Source: DASPFV01 sp035620975
GTDB lineage: Bacteria > Acidobacteriota > Vicinamibacteria > Vicinamibacterales > 2-12-FULL-66-21
Length of the DNA: 10,811 nucleotides
Assembly (NCBI GenBank): GCA_035620975.1
Contig: DASPFV010000280.1
Span: 1 to 10,811 of the forward strand
Direction of reading: 5' to 3'
Shown here: in pieces, positions 1 to 7,209 of the stretch
Numbering within the stretch: the stretch's first letter is position 1
How the letters are laid out: every line of letters begins with the position of its first letter
The notes under the pieces: model-generated
Told to the model about the DNA's origin: nothing
The model's database searches: none
The model's input: the letters and a program-made list of their open reading frames with translations, nothing else
Made by a program: the position numbers and the translations under genes

Positions 1-513
1 CAGGAGCGCCAGCCGCGGGTGCCGGACCCGTTCTCGCGCGGGAGCTGGCAGATGGAGGTGAGCCTCGGCGGCGCGCTGGAAGCGTGGAACTACAACGGCT
101 CGCGGGAAGAGCTGTCGGCACTCGTGCCCGGTATCGCCTACGGCCTCGGCAAGGGCGTCGCCATCGTCGTGCGCGGGATGCTCTCGTATGTCGGGCAGCG
201 CGGGCCGGACGGCTTCCTGCTGGGAGCCCTGATTGGCGCACGTGGACGAATCTACCGGGGTCCGCGCTGGACCGTCTTCTGGGAGGGGGACGTGGGGGTC
301 GCACAGGCCGACACGCTGGTCCCCCGTCGCGGGACGCGTTTCAATTATCTGGCCCAGGGGGGACTCGGCGTGACGGTCCGGCTGCGCGACGACCTGCACG
401 TCGTGTCGGGCCTCCGCCTGCTGCACATCTCCAATGGCGGTCTGGCCGGTCGGGATCGCAACCCGGATATCGAGGCGATCGGGCCCCACGTGGGTGTGCT
501 GATTGGGTTCTGA
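1..513 (+). CDS. Acyloxyacyl hydrolase / PagL-like lipid A 3-O-deacylase, 5'-partial
   Basis: This is the C-terminal part of an outer-membrane beta-barrel protein of the PagL-type acyloxyacyl hydrolase family, which removes an ester-linked acyl chain from lipid A. The frame is open to the left edge, so the true start and signal peptide lie outside; the GTG at 19 is only the first in-window start codon. The key evidence is the late motif LRLLHISNGGL followed by RNPDIEAIGPHVGVLIGF. This matches the family pattern of His-x-Ser-Asn, then an Asn-Pro turn and a downstream acidic residue (His136, Ser138 and Glu152, counting from position 19, would be the catalytic triad by analogy with PagL). The protein ends in Phe, the usual C-terminal residue of outer-membrane barrels, and alternating hydrophobic strands are visible throughout. 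It is separated by 36 nt from the pyrimidine genes and is functionally unrelated to them. Family assignment is fairly sure; substrate is inferred. Confidence 0.78.
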   Translation, partial: QERQPRVPDPFSRGSWQMEVSLGGALEAWNYNGSREELSALVPGIAYGLGKGVAIVVRGMLSYVGQRGPDGFLLGALIGARGRIYRGPRWTVFWEGDVGVAQADTLVPRRGTRFNYLAQGGLGVTVRLRDDLHVVSGLRLLHISNGGLAGRDRNPDIEAIGPHVGVLIGF

Positions 514-535
514 AAACGTGAGATACTCCGCTGCA

Positions 536-539
536 GGAG
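536..539 (+). promoter_or_regulatory. Shine-Dalgarno of the beta-ureidopropionase gene inside a small inverted repeat
   Basis: GGAG lies 10 nt before the ATG at 550 and supports that start. It forms one arm of a 5-bp inverted repeat (ACTCC at 525-529 with GGAGT at 536-540, 6-nt loop), so it could be partly occluded in the mRNA. The stem is short and may be chance. No sigma-70-like promoter is recognisable in the 36-nt gap, so the promoter probably lies within the upstream gene or uses an unfamiliar consensus. Confidence 0.5.
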
Positions 540-549
540 TCCTCTTCCC

Positions 550-1419
550 ATGCCCCGCACGGTCCGCTGCGGCCTCATCCAGACACGCAACGTGCTCGGC
601 CCCGATCGCCCGCTCGCGGCAATCCGCAAGGCGATGATCGACCGGCACGGGACGCTCATCGCCGAGGCCGCGCGGCGGAAGGTGAAGATCCTCTGCCTGC
701 AGGAGCTGTTCTACGGGCCGTACTTCTGTGCCGAGCAGGAGACGCGCTGGTACGAGCTGACCGAGCCCGTGCCCGACGGCCCGACCATCGGGGCCGTACG
801 GAAGCTGGCGCGGAAGCACGGGATGGTAATCGTCGCGCCGATCTACGAGCAGGAACAGGCCGGCGTCTACTACAACACGGCTGCGATCATCGACGCCGAC
901 GGCCAGTATCTCGGAAAGTACCGGAAGACGCACATCCCGCACTGCAAGCCCGGGTTCTGGGAGAAGTTCTACTTCCGGCCCGGCAACCTCGGCTATCCGG
1001 TCTTCGAGACGGCGTTCGCGAAGGTGGGGATCTACATCTGCTACGACCGGCACTTCCCGGAAGGCGCGCGTGCGCTGGGGCTGAACGGCGCGGAGATCGT
1101 CTTCAACCCCTCGGCCACCGTGGCCGGCCTCTCCGAGTACCTGTGGAAGCTGGAGCAGCCGGCGCACGCCGTCGCCAACGGTTATTTCGTCGGCGCGATC
1201 AATCGAGTCGGCACCGAGGCGCCGTGGAACATCGGCGAGTTCTACGGCACGAGTTATTTCTGCGACCCGCGTGGCCGCATCATCGCGGAAGGGCCGAGGG
1301 ACCGCGACGCCGTCGTCGTCGCCGACCTCGATCTCGATCTGATCGACGAGGTCAGGTCCGTGTGGCAGTTCTTCCGCGATCGCCGGCCCGACGCATACGG
1401 TTCGCTCGTGGCGCCGTAA
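550..1419 (+). CDS. Beta-ureidopropionase (nitrilase superfamily, N-carbamoyl-beta-alanine amidohydrolase)
   Basis: This predicted cytoplasmic 289-residue enzyme hydrolyses N-carbamoyl-beta-alanine (or N-carbamoyl-beta-aminoisobutyrate) to the beta-amino acid, CO2 and ammonia, the last step of reductive pyrimidine breakdown. The nitrilase-fold triad is visible: Glu52 in LQELFYGPYF, Lys126 in YRKTHIP and Cys164 in IYICYDRHFPE. The stretch after the Cys, with FNPSAT, LSEYLW, AINRVGTE and FYGTSY, resembles eukaryotic beta-ureidopropionase more than carbamoylputrescine amidase. The length is normal for a bacterial nitrilase-fold amidase, though shorter at the N-terminus than the eukaryotic enzyme. 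The ATG has a GGAG 10 nt upstream. Adjacent dehydrogenase and dihydropyrimidinase genes supply its substrate, which supports the call. It could alternatively be an N-carbamoyl-D-amino acid hydrolase in a hydantoin pathway. Confidence 0.88.
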   Translation: MPRTVRCGLIQTRNVLGPDRPLAAIRKAMIDRHGTLIAEAARRKVKILCLQELFYGPYFCAEQETRWYELTEPVPDGPTIGAVRKLARKHGMVIVAPIYEQEQAGVYYNTAAIIDADGQYLGKYRKTHIPHCKPGFWEKFYFRPGNLGYPVFETAFAKVGIYICYDRHFPEGARALGLNGAEIVFNPSATVAGLSEYLWKLEQPAHAVANGYFVGAINRVGTEAPWNIGEFYGTSYFCDPRGRIIAEGPRDRDAVVVADLDLDLIDEVRSVWQFFRDRRPDAYGSLVAP

Positions 1420-1423
1420 TCTC

Positions 1424-1430
1424 CGGGAGG
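1424..1430 (+). promoter_or_regulatory. Strong Shine-Dalgarno of the preA-like gene
   Basis: GGGAGGA sits 5 nt before the ATG at 1436 in a 16-nt intergenic gap. It is a near-consensus ribosome binding site, which fixes the start and indicates cotranscription with the upstream amidohydrolase gene. Confidence 0.75.
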
Positions 1431-1435
1431 ACGCG

Positions 1436-2578
1436 ATGACACCGGACCTCTCCGTCACCTTCACCGGCCTGCGCTTCGAGAACCCCTTCATGCTGGCGTC
1501 GGCACCCCCGACCGAGTCGGAGAGCAACATTCTCCGCGCGTTCGAGGCCGGCTGGGGCGGCGTCGTCACGAAGACGATCGGGCTGCACCCGGTCATCAAC
1601 GTCGCGGGGCCGCGCACGAAGTTCCTGCGGCAACACCCGGACGGCGTGCTGTCGATGAATCGCGGCCGCTCCGGCGTGCTGCACTCCTCCTGGAACTGGG
1701 AGCTCATCTCGGACAAGACCCTCGACTGGTGGATCCCGCGGATTACCCGGATCAAGCAGGCGTTCCCCGATCGGGTGCTGATCGCGTCGATCATGGCGGG
1801 GTCGGGCAGCGACCGCGAGCTCGATCGGTGGCGTCTGCTCGCGACCTCGTGCCAGGACGCCGGCGCCGACGGCCTCGAGCTGAACCTGTCGTGCCCGCAC
1901 ATGGACCGGCCCGACATGGGCTCGAACATCGGCAGGGATCAGGCCCTCACCTCGATCGTGATGGAGGTCGTGAAGGAGGTCGCCCGCGTTCCCGTCTGGG
2001 CCAAGCTCACGCCCGCCACCGGCGACATCGTCGTGGAGGCCGCCGCGGTGTTCCGCGGAAAGGGGGACGCCGTGTCGTCGTCGAACACGTTCCCGTCGTT
2101 GCCGCTGGCCGACGCGGACTCGCTCGACTTCGAAATGAGCGTGGACGGCCGCGTTTCGACGGGCGGGCTCGGCGGACCCGCGATCCTTCCCCAGTCGCTG
2201 GCCCTCATGTCGCAGATGACCCGGGCGTTTCCCGACGCGGCCTTCTCGGGGATTGGAGGCATCTCGACGTTCAGGGACGCGCTGAACTACTTCCTGCTCG
2301 GATGCGGGACCGTCCAGGTGTGCACGGCGGCCATGCTGGATCACGCCGTGGGCCCGAACGTCATCCGCGAGTTGATCTCGGCCTACCGGGACTTCCTCGA
2401 CCGGCACGCCGCGCGCGGGTTGCACAAGCTCGACGACTTCCGCGGGCTGCTGCGCGATCGCGTCGTCGCGCACTCGCAGATCCGCCGGCCCGACCAGGCG
2501 GGTTACCGCGGCGGATACGACGACGTTGAAGAAGGGTACGCGCAGTCCGAGGCGCCGTCGCGCCAGGAACGCGTGTGA
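1436..2578 (+). CDS. preA: Dihydropyrimidine dehydrogenase catalytic subunit, PreA-like, lacking the ferredoxin domain
   Basis: This is an FMN-dependent TIM-barrel protein of the dihydroorotate dehydrogenase superfamily, predicted to interconvert uracil/thymine and their 5,6-dihydro forms. Family marks run in order: FENPFMLASAPPT (residues 14-26), AGWGGVVTKTI (38-48), LELNLSCPH (147-155), VWAKLTP (187-193), VSSSNT (213-218), STGGLGGPAI (241-250), the FMN-phosphate segment GIGGIS (272-277) and GCGTVQVCTAAM (289-300). At 380 residues the protein stops after the barrel: the tail from about residue 325 is charged and contains no Cys, so the two [4Fe-4S] clusters at the C-terminus of E. coli-type PreA and mammalian DPD are absent. 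Aligned by eye with mammalian DPD, the catalytic Cys of its GLACGQ loop falls on Ile165 here. No PreT-like flavoprotein gene occurs in the window. The fold is certain; electron donor and exact substrate are open. Confidence 0.85.
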   Translation: MTPDLSVTFTGLRFENPFMLASAPPTESESNILRAFEAGWGGVVTKTIGLHPVINVAGPRTKFLRQHPDGVLSMNRGRSGVLHSSWNWELISDKTLDWWIPRITRIKQAFPDRVLIASIMAGSGSDRELDRWRLLATSCQDAGADGLELNLSCPHMDRPDMGSNIGRDQALTSIVMEVVKEVARVPVWAKLTPATGDIVVEAAAVFRGKGDAVSSSNTFPSLPLADADSLDFEMSVDGRVSTGGLGGPAILPQSLALMSQMTRAFPDAAFSGIGGISTFRDALNYFLLGCGTVQVCTAAMLDHAVGPNVIRELISAYRDFLDRHAARGLHKLDDFRGLLRDRVVAHSQIRRPDQAGYRGGYDDVEEGYAQSEAPSRQERV

Positions 2579-2698
2579 TGACACAGTTACGGGGTGTGCG
2601 TCTGGCATCGGGCTGAAGCCGGAAGCCACGGCTTCCCTGTCCGCCAGCTGCTCCGTGGCCTCCGCCCCGGGCGGAAGCGACAGCTCGACCACCGATTC
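2579..2698 (+). repeat. Intergenic segment rich in palindromes between preA and the dihydropyrimidinase gene
   Basis: This is the longest gap inside the operon (120 nt). It holds GGAAGCC/GGCTTCC at 2621-2627 and 2630-2636, separated by 2 nt, directly preceded by GGCT-GA-AGCC at 2611-2620. A second inverted repeat, TCCGCC/GGCGGA, lies at 2661-2666 and 2670-2675 with a 3-nt loop. A wider imperfect pairing links CTGTCCGCC at 2637-2645 with GGCGGA and CAG near 2670-2683. The other gaps between operon genes are 6 to 27 nt, so this looks like an inserted dispersed palindromic element, possibly affecting mRNA stability or translation of the next gene. There is no T-run, so a classical terminator is unlikely. 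Confidence 0.45.
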
Positions 2699-4099
2699 AT
2701 GTCCACGACTCTCGTCCGCAACGGCACAATCGTCACGGCGTCCGACCGGTACGACGCCGACATCTACATCGACAAGGGGGTCATCAGCCTGATCGGGCGG
2801 GGCCTGTCGCTCGGCGCCGACACGATCGTGGACGCGTCCGGCTGTCTCGTGATGCCAGGCGGCGTCGACGTGCACACCCACCTCGACATGCCGTTCGGCG
2901 GCACGACCTCGGCCGACGACTTCGAGACGGGTACGATCGCCGCCGCGCACGGCGGGACGACGACGCTCATCGATTTCGCCATCCAGGACTTCGGCGCCGG
3001 GCTCTACCCGGCCTTCGACGCCTGGATGCAGCGGGCGCAGGGCCGCTCGGTCATCGACTTCGCGTTCCACATGATCGTCCGCGAGCTGACGGAGCGCGTG
3101 TCGCAGGACATGGACCGGATGGTCCGCCACGACGGCGTGACCTCGTTCAAGCTGTTCATGGCCTACCCCGGCGTCTTCATGGTGGACGACGCGACGATCT
3201 TCAGGGCGCTGCTGAGGACCCGCGACAACGGCGGCCTCATCTGCATGCACGCGGAGAACGGCGGCGTGATCGACACGCTGGTGAAGGAGGCGCTGCGCAA
3301 GGGGCAGCGCGCCCCGAAGTACCACGCCCTCACACGCCCGACCCGGGCCGAGGGCGAAGCCACGGGGCGCGCCATCGCCCTGGCCGAGATGGCCGGGGTG
3401 CCGATCTACATCGTTCACCTCTCGTGCGCGGACGCACTGGAAAAGGTCAAGCAGGCGCGGGACATGGGCCTGCCGGCCTACGCGGAGACCTGCCCGCAAT
3501 ACCTGTTCCTGTCGTACGACGATTACGAGCGCGAGGGATTCGAGGGGGCGAAGTTCGTCATGTCGCCGCCGCTCCGCGAGAAGTGGCACCAGGACGTGCT
3601 CTGGAAGGGCATCCTGCGGAACGATCTGCAGGTCGTGTCGACCGACCACTGCCCGTTCTGCATGAACGAGCCGCCGCAGAAACAGCTCGGCGCCGACGAC
3701 TTCTCGAAGATTCCGAACGGGGCGCCCGGGATCGAGACCCGGCTGATGCTGCTCTGGGACGGCGGCGTCCGGACCGGACGCATCGACGCCCACCGGTTCG
3801 TGGAGATCGTGGCCTCCAACCCGGCCCGCATGTTCGGGCTCTGGCCGAGGAAAGGCACGATCGCCGTCGGCTCCGACGGCGATCTCGTGCTGTGGGATCC
3901 GCAGCGGTCGGTCACGCTCTCCGCGGCCACGCACCACATGCGCGTGGACTACAACCCCTACGAGGGGCGCATCGTCCAGGGCGCGCCCGCGAAGGTAATC
4001 TCCCGCGGTGAAGTGATCGTGGACGAGGGGACGTTCACCGGCCGGCCAGGACGCGGCGAGTTCGTGAAGCGCCAGCCCGGGCCGCCGCTGGTGTCGTGA
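2699..4099 (+). CDS. hydA: Dihydropyrimidinase (D-hydantoinase type)
   Basis: This 466-residue cyclic amidohydrolase opens 5,6-dihydrouracil or dihydrothymine to the N-carbamoyl beta-amino acid. The binuclear metal site is complete by motif: His59 and His61 in DVHTHLD, carbamylated Lys151 in TSFKLFMAYPG, His184 in CMHAENG, His240 in YIVHLSC and Asp316 in STDHCPF. Tyr156 and Asn340 (in KIPNGAPGIETR) fit the substrate-binding positions of hydantoinases, and the length is typical. I placed the start at the ATG beginning MSTTLVRNGTIV, where family homology begins. The frame is open back to a GTG at 2594, but that 35-residue extension is Arg-rich, made of intergenic palindrome sequence, and unlike the family. 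No good ribosome binding site precedes 2699 (GGAAG is 21 nt away and part of a hairpin), so translation may be weak or coupled. Allantoinase is less likely given the neighbours. Confidence 0.92.
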   Translation: MSTTLVRNGTIVTASDRYDADIYIDKGVISLIGRGLSLGADTIVDASGCLVMPGGVDVHTHLDMPFGGTTSADDFETGTIAAAHGGTTTLIDFAIQDFGAGLYPAFDAWMQRAQGRSVIDFAFHMIVRELTERVSQDMDRMVRHDGVTSFKLFMAYPGVFMVDDATIFRALLRTRDNGGLICMHAENGGVIDTLVKEALRKGQRAPKYHALTRPTRAEGEATGRAIALAEMAGVPIYIVHLSCADALEKVKQARDMGLPAYAETCPQYLFLSYDDYEREGFEGAKFVMSPPLREKWHQDVLWKGILRNDLQVVSTDHCPFCMNEPPQKQLGADDFSKIPNGAPGIETRLMLLWDGGVRTGRIDAHRFVEIVASNPARMFGLWPRKGTIAVGSDGDLVLWDPQRSVTLSAATHHMRVDYNPYEGRIVQGAPAKVISRGEVIVDEGTFTGRPGRGEFVKRQPGPPLVS

Positions 4100-4126
4100 G
4101 CGCCAAACCCATAGCGCAGCCGACCC

Positions 4127-5590
4127 ATGTCCATTCCTGCCGCCAGCGCTCGGTCCAGCATGCGGCGCGGCGCCGGCGATCTGTACGAGCTGGTCGAGGC
4201 ACCGGCAGATCCACGGCTGTCGAACCGCGACCTGGCGCCGACGCGTCTCGCGGACCGGACGTGGTCCACGTATCACATCGCGTCGCTCTGGGTGGGCCTC
4301 TCGGTGTGCATCCCGACGTACATGCTGGCCGCGAGCCTGGTGAACGGCGGGATGAACTGGCAGCAGGCCGTCTTCACGATCATGCTCGGCAACCTGATCG
4401 TATGCGTACCGATGGTGCTCATCGCGCATGCGGGGACGAGGTACGGGATCCCGTTCCCCGTGCTGGCGCGGGCCTCGTTCGGCGTCCTCGGCTCGAACGT
4501 CCCGGCGCTGCTGCGCGCCGTGGTCGCCTGCGGCTGGTTCGGCATCCAGACGTGGATCGGCGGCCAGGCCATCTACACGATGCTGAGGGTCGCGATTCCC
4601 GCCTGGGAACCCCCGTTCGCGCAGGCGCTCGGGTTCCTGGTGTTCTGGCTCTGCAACATGTACATCGTCGTGCGCGGCAGCAATGCCATCAAGGCGCTGG
4701 AGGCCTACGCCGCGCCGTTCCTGATCGTGTCGGGCCTGGCGCTGCTCGGGTGGGCCGCCTCGCAGGCAGGCGGGCTGGGGCCGGTGCTGGCGCGGCCGTC
4801 GGCGTTCCGGACGAACGGCGAGTTCCTCGCGTTCTTCGTCCCGTCGCTCACGGCCATGGTCGGCTTCTGGGCCACGCTCGCCCTGAACATCCCGGACCTC
4901 TCCCGCTACGCGCGGAACCAGCGCGCACAGGTGGCCGGGCAGTTCCTCGGATTGCCCACGACGATGACGCTGTTCGCGTTCATCGGCGTGGCCGTGACGT
5001 CGGCCTCCGCCGTGATCTTCGGTGAGCCGATCTGGGACCCGGTGCAGCTGCTGTCGCGGCTGCAGAACCCCTCGATCGTGATCCTTGCGCTGCTCGCGCT
5101 GCTGGTGGCGACGCTCACGACCAACGTCGCCGCCAACGTCGTGGCGCCGGCGAACGGGTTCGCCAACCTGTGGCCGTCGCGGATCGATTTCGCGCGCGGC
5201 GGGGTGATCACCGGGCTCATCGGCATCGCGATCATGCCGTGGAAGCTGCTCGAGAACGCCGAACGCTACATCGGCTGGCTCATCGCCTACTCGGCCTTCC
5301 TCGGACCCGTCGCAGGGATCTTCATCGCCGACTACTGGGTCGTCCGGCGCACGCGCCTGTCGCTCCCCGAGCTCTATTCGGCGGACGGGCGCTATGGTCG
5401 CTGGAACACCCCGGCGCTGGTGGCGCTGGCCGCCGGAACCGGCATTGCTGTCGTCGGCCTGCTGGTCCCGCCGCTGAGAGTGCTCTACGATTACGCCTGG
5501 TTCGTGGGATTCGCCGGCGCGTTCGTCGTTTACGTGCTGCTGATGCGCGCCACGGAACAGGTCAGTCTCGACGACGTGCCGCTCGGCTGA
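4127..5590 (+). CDS. NCS1 family nucleobase/hydantoin permease
   Basis: This inner-membrane protein of 487 residues has about twelve hydrophobic segments and a hydrophilic N-terminus of about 45 residues. It belongs to the NCS1 cation-coupled symporters (Mhp1, cytosine, uracil and allantoin permeases). The substrate-site residues known from Mhp1 have likely counterparts: Trp137 and Gln141 in CGWFGIQTWIGG (the WxxxQ spacing of helix 3), Trp248 in VGFWATLALNIPDLSRYA (helix 6) and Asn333/Asn337 in TTNVAANVVAPANG (helix 8). The N-terminal NRDLAPT and the WSTYHIASLWVG segment are also family-typical. The gap to the dihydropyrimidinase gene is 27 nt and the ribosome binding site is poor. Context suggests uptake of uracil, thymine, dihydropyrimidine or hydantoin; the sequence alone does not separate these from allantoin or cytosine. 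Confidence 0.9.
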   Translation: MSIPAASARSSMRRGAGDLYELVEAPADPRLSNRDLAPTRLADRTWSTYHIASLWVGLSVCIPTYMLAASLVNGGMNWQQAVFTIMLGNLIVCVPMVLIAHAGTRYGIPFPVLARASFGVLGSNVPALLRAVVACGWFGIQTWIGGQAIYTMLRVAIPAWEPPFAQALGFLVFWLCNMYIVVRGSNAIKALEAYAAPFLIVSGLALLGWAASQAGGLGPVLARPSAFRTNGEFLAFFVPSLTAMVGFWATLALNIPDLSRYARNQRAQVAGQFLGLPTTMTLFAFIGVAVTSASAVIFGEPIWDPVQLLSRLQNPSIVILALLALLVATLTTNVAANVVAPANGFANLWPSRIDFARGGVITGLIGIAIMPWKLLENAERYIGWLIAYSAFLGPVAGIFIADYWVVRRTRLSLPELYSADGRYGRWNTPALVALAAGTGIAVVGLLVPPLRVLYDYAWFVGFAGAFVVYVLLMRATEQVSLDDVPLG

Positions 5591-5592
5591 AG

Positions 5593-5600
5593 AAGGGGAG
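5593..5600 (+). promoter_or_regulatory. Strong Shine-Dalgarno favouring the ATG at 5608
   Basis: AAGGGGAG is centred about 7-10 nt before the ATG at 5608. It is the best ribosome binding site near this gene and is the main reason to think the repeat-encoded N-terminus is translated. A weaker site, GGAAG at 5686-5690, precedes the second candidate start at 5698 with 7-nt spacing. Confidence 0.65.
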
Positions 5601-5607
5601 AAACGCC

Positions 5608-7203
5608 ATGCGTACGGCCACGGACGAACACGGACAGACAAAGGCCACGGACGAACACGGACAGACAAGGGCCACAGACAAACACGGAAGAACACGGATG
5701 GCAGAGGAGCTGTCCAGCGTCACGCACTGGATCGGGGGCCAGCCCTGGAGCGGCGCGGTGAGCGCGTGGGGCGACCTTTACGACCCTGCGACGGGGTCGA
5801 GAACGGCGCGCGTGGCGTACGGGGATGCGGGAGTCGTCGGCGCGGCGGTGGCCAGCGCCGTGGAGGCGGCGCGGAGCTGGGGGCGCACGTCGCTCGCGGC
5901 GAGAGCGCGGGTGATGTTCGCGTTTCGAGAGCTCGTCGAGCGCCGCAAGCGCGAGCTGGCCGAGATCCTGACACGCGAGCACGGGAAAGTGCTCTCCGAC
6001 GCGCTGGGCGAGGTCAACCGCGGCCTCGAAGTGGTCGAGTTCGCCTGCGGGCTGCCGCACCTGCTCAAGGGGGAATTCTCCGAGAACGTCTCGACCGACG
6101 TCGACAGCTATTCCCTCCGTCAGCCGCTCGGTGTGGTGGCCGGCATCACGCCCTTCAACTTCCCCGCGATGGTGCCGATGTGGATGTTCCCCGTCGCCAT
6201 TGCCTGCGGGAATGCGTTCGTATTGAAGCCGTCCGAAAAGGACCCGTCCGCCTCGATGTTCTGCGCCGAGCTCTTCGCGGAGGCCGGTCTGCCGCCGGGG
6301 GTGCTCAACGTGGTCCACGGCCAGAAGGCGGCGGTGGACGCCATCCTCGCGCACCCGGACGTCGCGGCCGTCAGCTTCGTCGGCGCCACGCCGACCGCCC
6401 GCTATATCTACGAGACCGCCACGCGGGCGGGCAAGCGCGTCCAGGCGCTCGGCGGAGCCAAGAACCACATGGTCGTCCTGCCGGACGCGGACCTGGAGCT
6501 CGCCGCGGACTCGGCCGTGGGCGCCGCCTACGGCTCGACGGGCCAGCGCTGCATGGCGATCTCGGTGCTCGTCGCGGTCGGCGACGTGGCAGACCGCCTG
6601 CTCCCGCTGATCCGCGAGCGCATGCGGCGGCTGCGGGTGGCCCCCGGCCTCGAAGCCGGAGCCGAAATGGGCCCGCTCGTGACCGAAGAGCACCTGAAAC
6701 GAGTGCTCTCGTACGTCGAACAGGGGCAGGCCGCGGGCGCCGAGCTGGTGGAGGATGGCCGCGGTGTCCGGATCCCGGGGCACGAGCAGGGCTTCTTCCT
6801 GGGACCCTGCCTCTTCGATCGCGTTCGACCCGAGATGACGATCTATCGCGACGAGATCTTCGGCCCCGTGTTGAGCGTCGTGCGATCCGCCTCCTATGAC
6901 GAGGCGCTGCAGCTCGTGAACGAGAGCCCGTTCGCCAACGGCGTCGCAATCTTCACCAACGACGGCGGCGCCGCACGGCGGTTCCAGCACGAGGTGCAGG
7001 TTGGCATGGTCGGCGTGAACGTCCCGATCCCCGTGCCGATGGCCTACTACTCGTTCGGCGGCTGGAAGAGCTCCCTGTTCGGCGATGCGCACGTGTACGG
7101 GCTCGAAGGCGTGCGGTTCTACACGCGGGCGAAGGTCGTCACAGCCCGCTGGCCGGATCCGCGGCACCGGGGCGTCAACCTCGGGTTTCCGCAGATGTCC
7201 TGA
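5608..7203 (+). CDS. mmsA: CoA-acylating (methyl)malonate-semialdehyde dehydrogenase with a repeat-encoded N-terminal extension
   Basis: This aldehyde dehydrogenase converts malonate semialdehyde (from beta-alanine) or methylmalonate semialdehyde (from 3-aminoisobutyrate) with CoA and NAD+ to acetyl-CoA or propionyl-CoA plus CO2. Counting from the inner ATG at 5698, Asn154 in TPFNFPAMVPMWMFP and the catalytic Cys285 in GSTGQRCMAIS are present. The general-base Glu of hydrolytic ALDHs (in ELGGK) is replaced in QALGGAKNHMVV, as expected for CoA-dependent MMSDH. SFVGAT, EIFGPVLSV and GGWKSSLFGD complete the family pattern. The inner start gives 501 residues, the normal family length. The outer start at 5608, with the stronger ribosome binding site, adds 30 hydrophilic residues built from three nine-residue repeats (ATDEHGQTK type). 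The gene follows the permease by 17 nt and is followed after 6 nt by the CitE-like gene. The aminotransferase needed to feed it is not in the window. Confidence 0.9.
   Translation: MRTATDEHGQTKATDEHGQTRATDKHGRTRMAEELSSVTHWIGGQPWSGAVSAWGDLYDPATGSRTARVAYGDAGVVGAAVASAVEAARSWGRTSLAARARVMFAFRELVERRKRELAEILTREHGKVLSDALGEVNRGLEVVEFACGLPHLLKGEFSENVSTDVDSYSLRQPLGVVAGITPFNFPAMVPMWMFPVAIACGNAFVLKPSEKDPSASMFCAELFAEAGLPPGVLNVVHGQKAAVDAILAHPDVAAVSFVGATPTARYIYETATRAGKRVQALGGAKNHMVVLPDADLELAADSAVGAAYGSTGQRCMAISVLVAVGDVADRLLPLIRERMRRLRVAPGLEAGAEMGPLVTEEHLKRVLSYVEQGQAAGAELVEDGRGVRIPGHEQGFFLGPCLFDRVRPEMTIYRDEIFGPVLSVVRSASYDEALQLVNESPFANGVAIFTNDGGAARRFQHEVQVGMVGVNVPIPVPMAYYSFGGWKSSLFGDAHVYGLEGVRFYTRAKVVTARWPDPRHRGVNLGFPQMS
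5617..5697 (+). repeat. Three tandem 27-bp repeats at the 5' end of the mmsA frame
   Basis: Three head-to-tail 27-bp units lie at 5617-5643, 5644-5670 and 5671-5697. Units 1 and 2 are nearly identical and unit 3 is diverged. Each starts GCCAC(G/A)GAC and contains AACACGGA. The unit length is a multiple of three, so all three read through in frame as nine-residue repeats between two candidate start codons. The motif resembles direct repeats I associate with intergenic regions of acidobacterial and other environmental genomes; that association is from memory. A degenerate relative (GGACACGGATGG) appears at 8617-8628. Confidence 0.85.
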
Positions 7204-7209
7204 GAGCCC

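Noticed and set aside
2594..2698. Upstream GTG start that would add 35 residues to dihydropyrimidinase.
   Set aside because: The added sequence derives from intergenic palindromes, is Arg-rich and does not match the family, which starts near MSTTLVRNGTIV.
5170..5607. The mmsA frame is open upstream into the permease gene, suggesting a fusion protein.
   Set aside because: That part is an out-of-frame reading of the permease C-terminus, whose own frame is intact up to its stop at 5590.
1352..5695. A very long minus-strand open frame (1447 codons) antisense to four operon genes.
   Set aside because: It lies opposite genes with clear family motifs, its translation is low-complexity Arg/His/Asp/Val/Gln-rich, and such frames arise from strong third-position G/C bias. 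Its first residues are just the reverse complement of the 27-bp repeats.
5617..5697. CRISPR-like or regulatory iteron interpretation of the 27-bp repeats.
   Set aside because: Units are directly abutting with no spacers, only three copies, and no cas or replication genes nearby.
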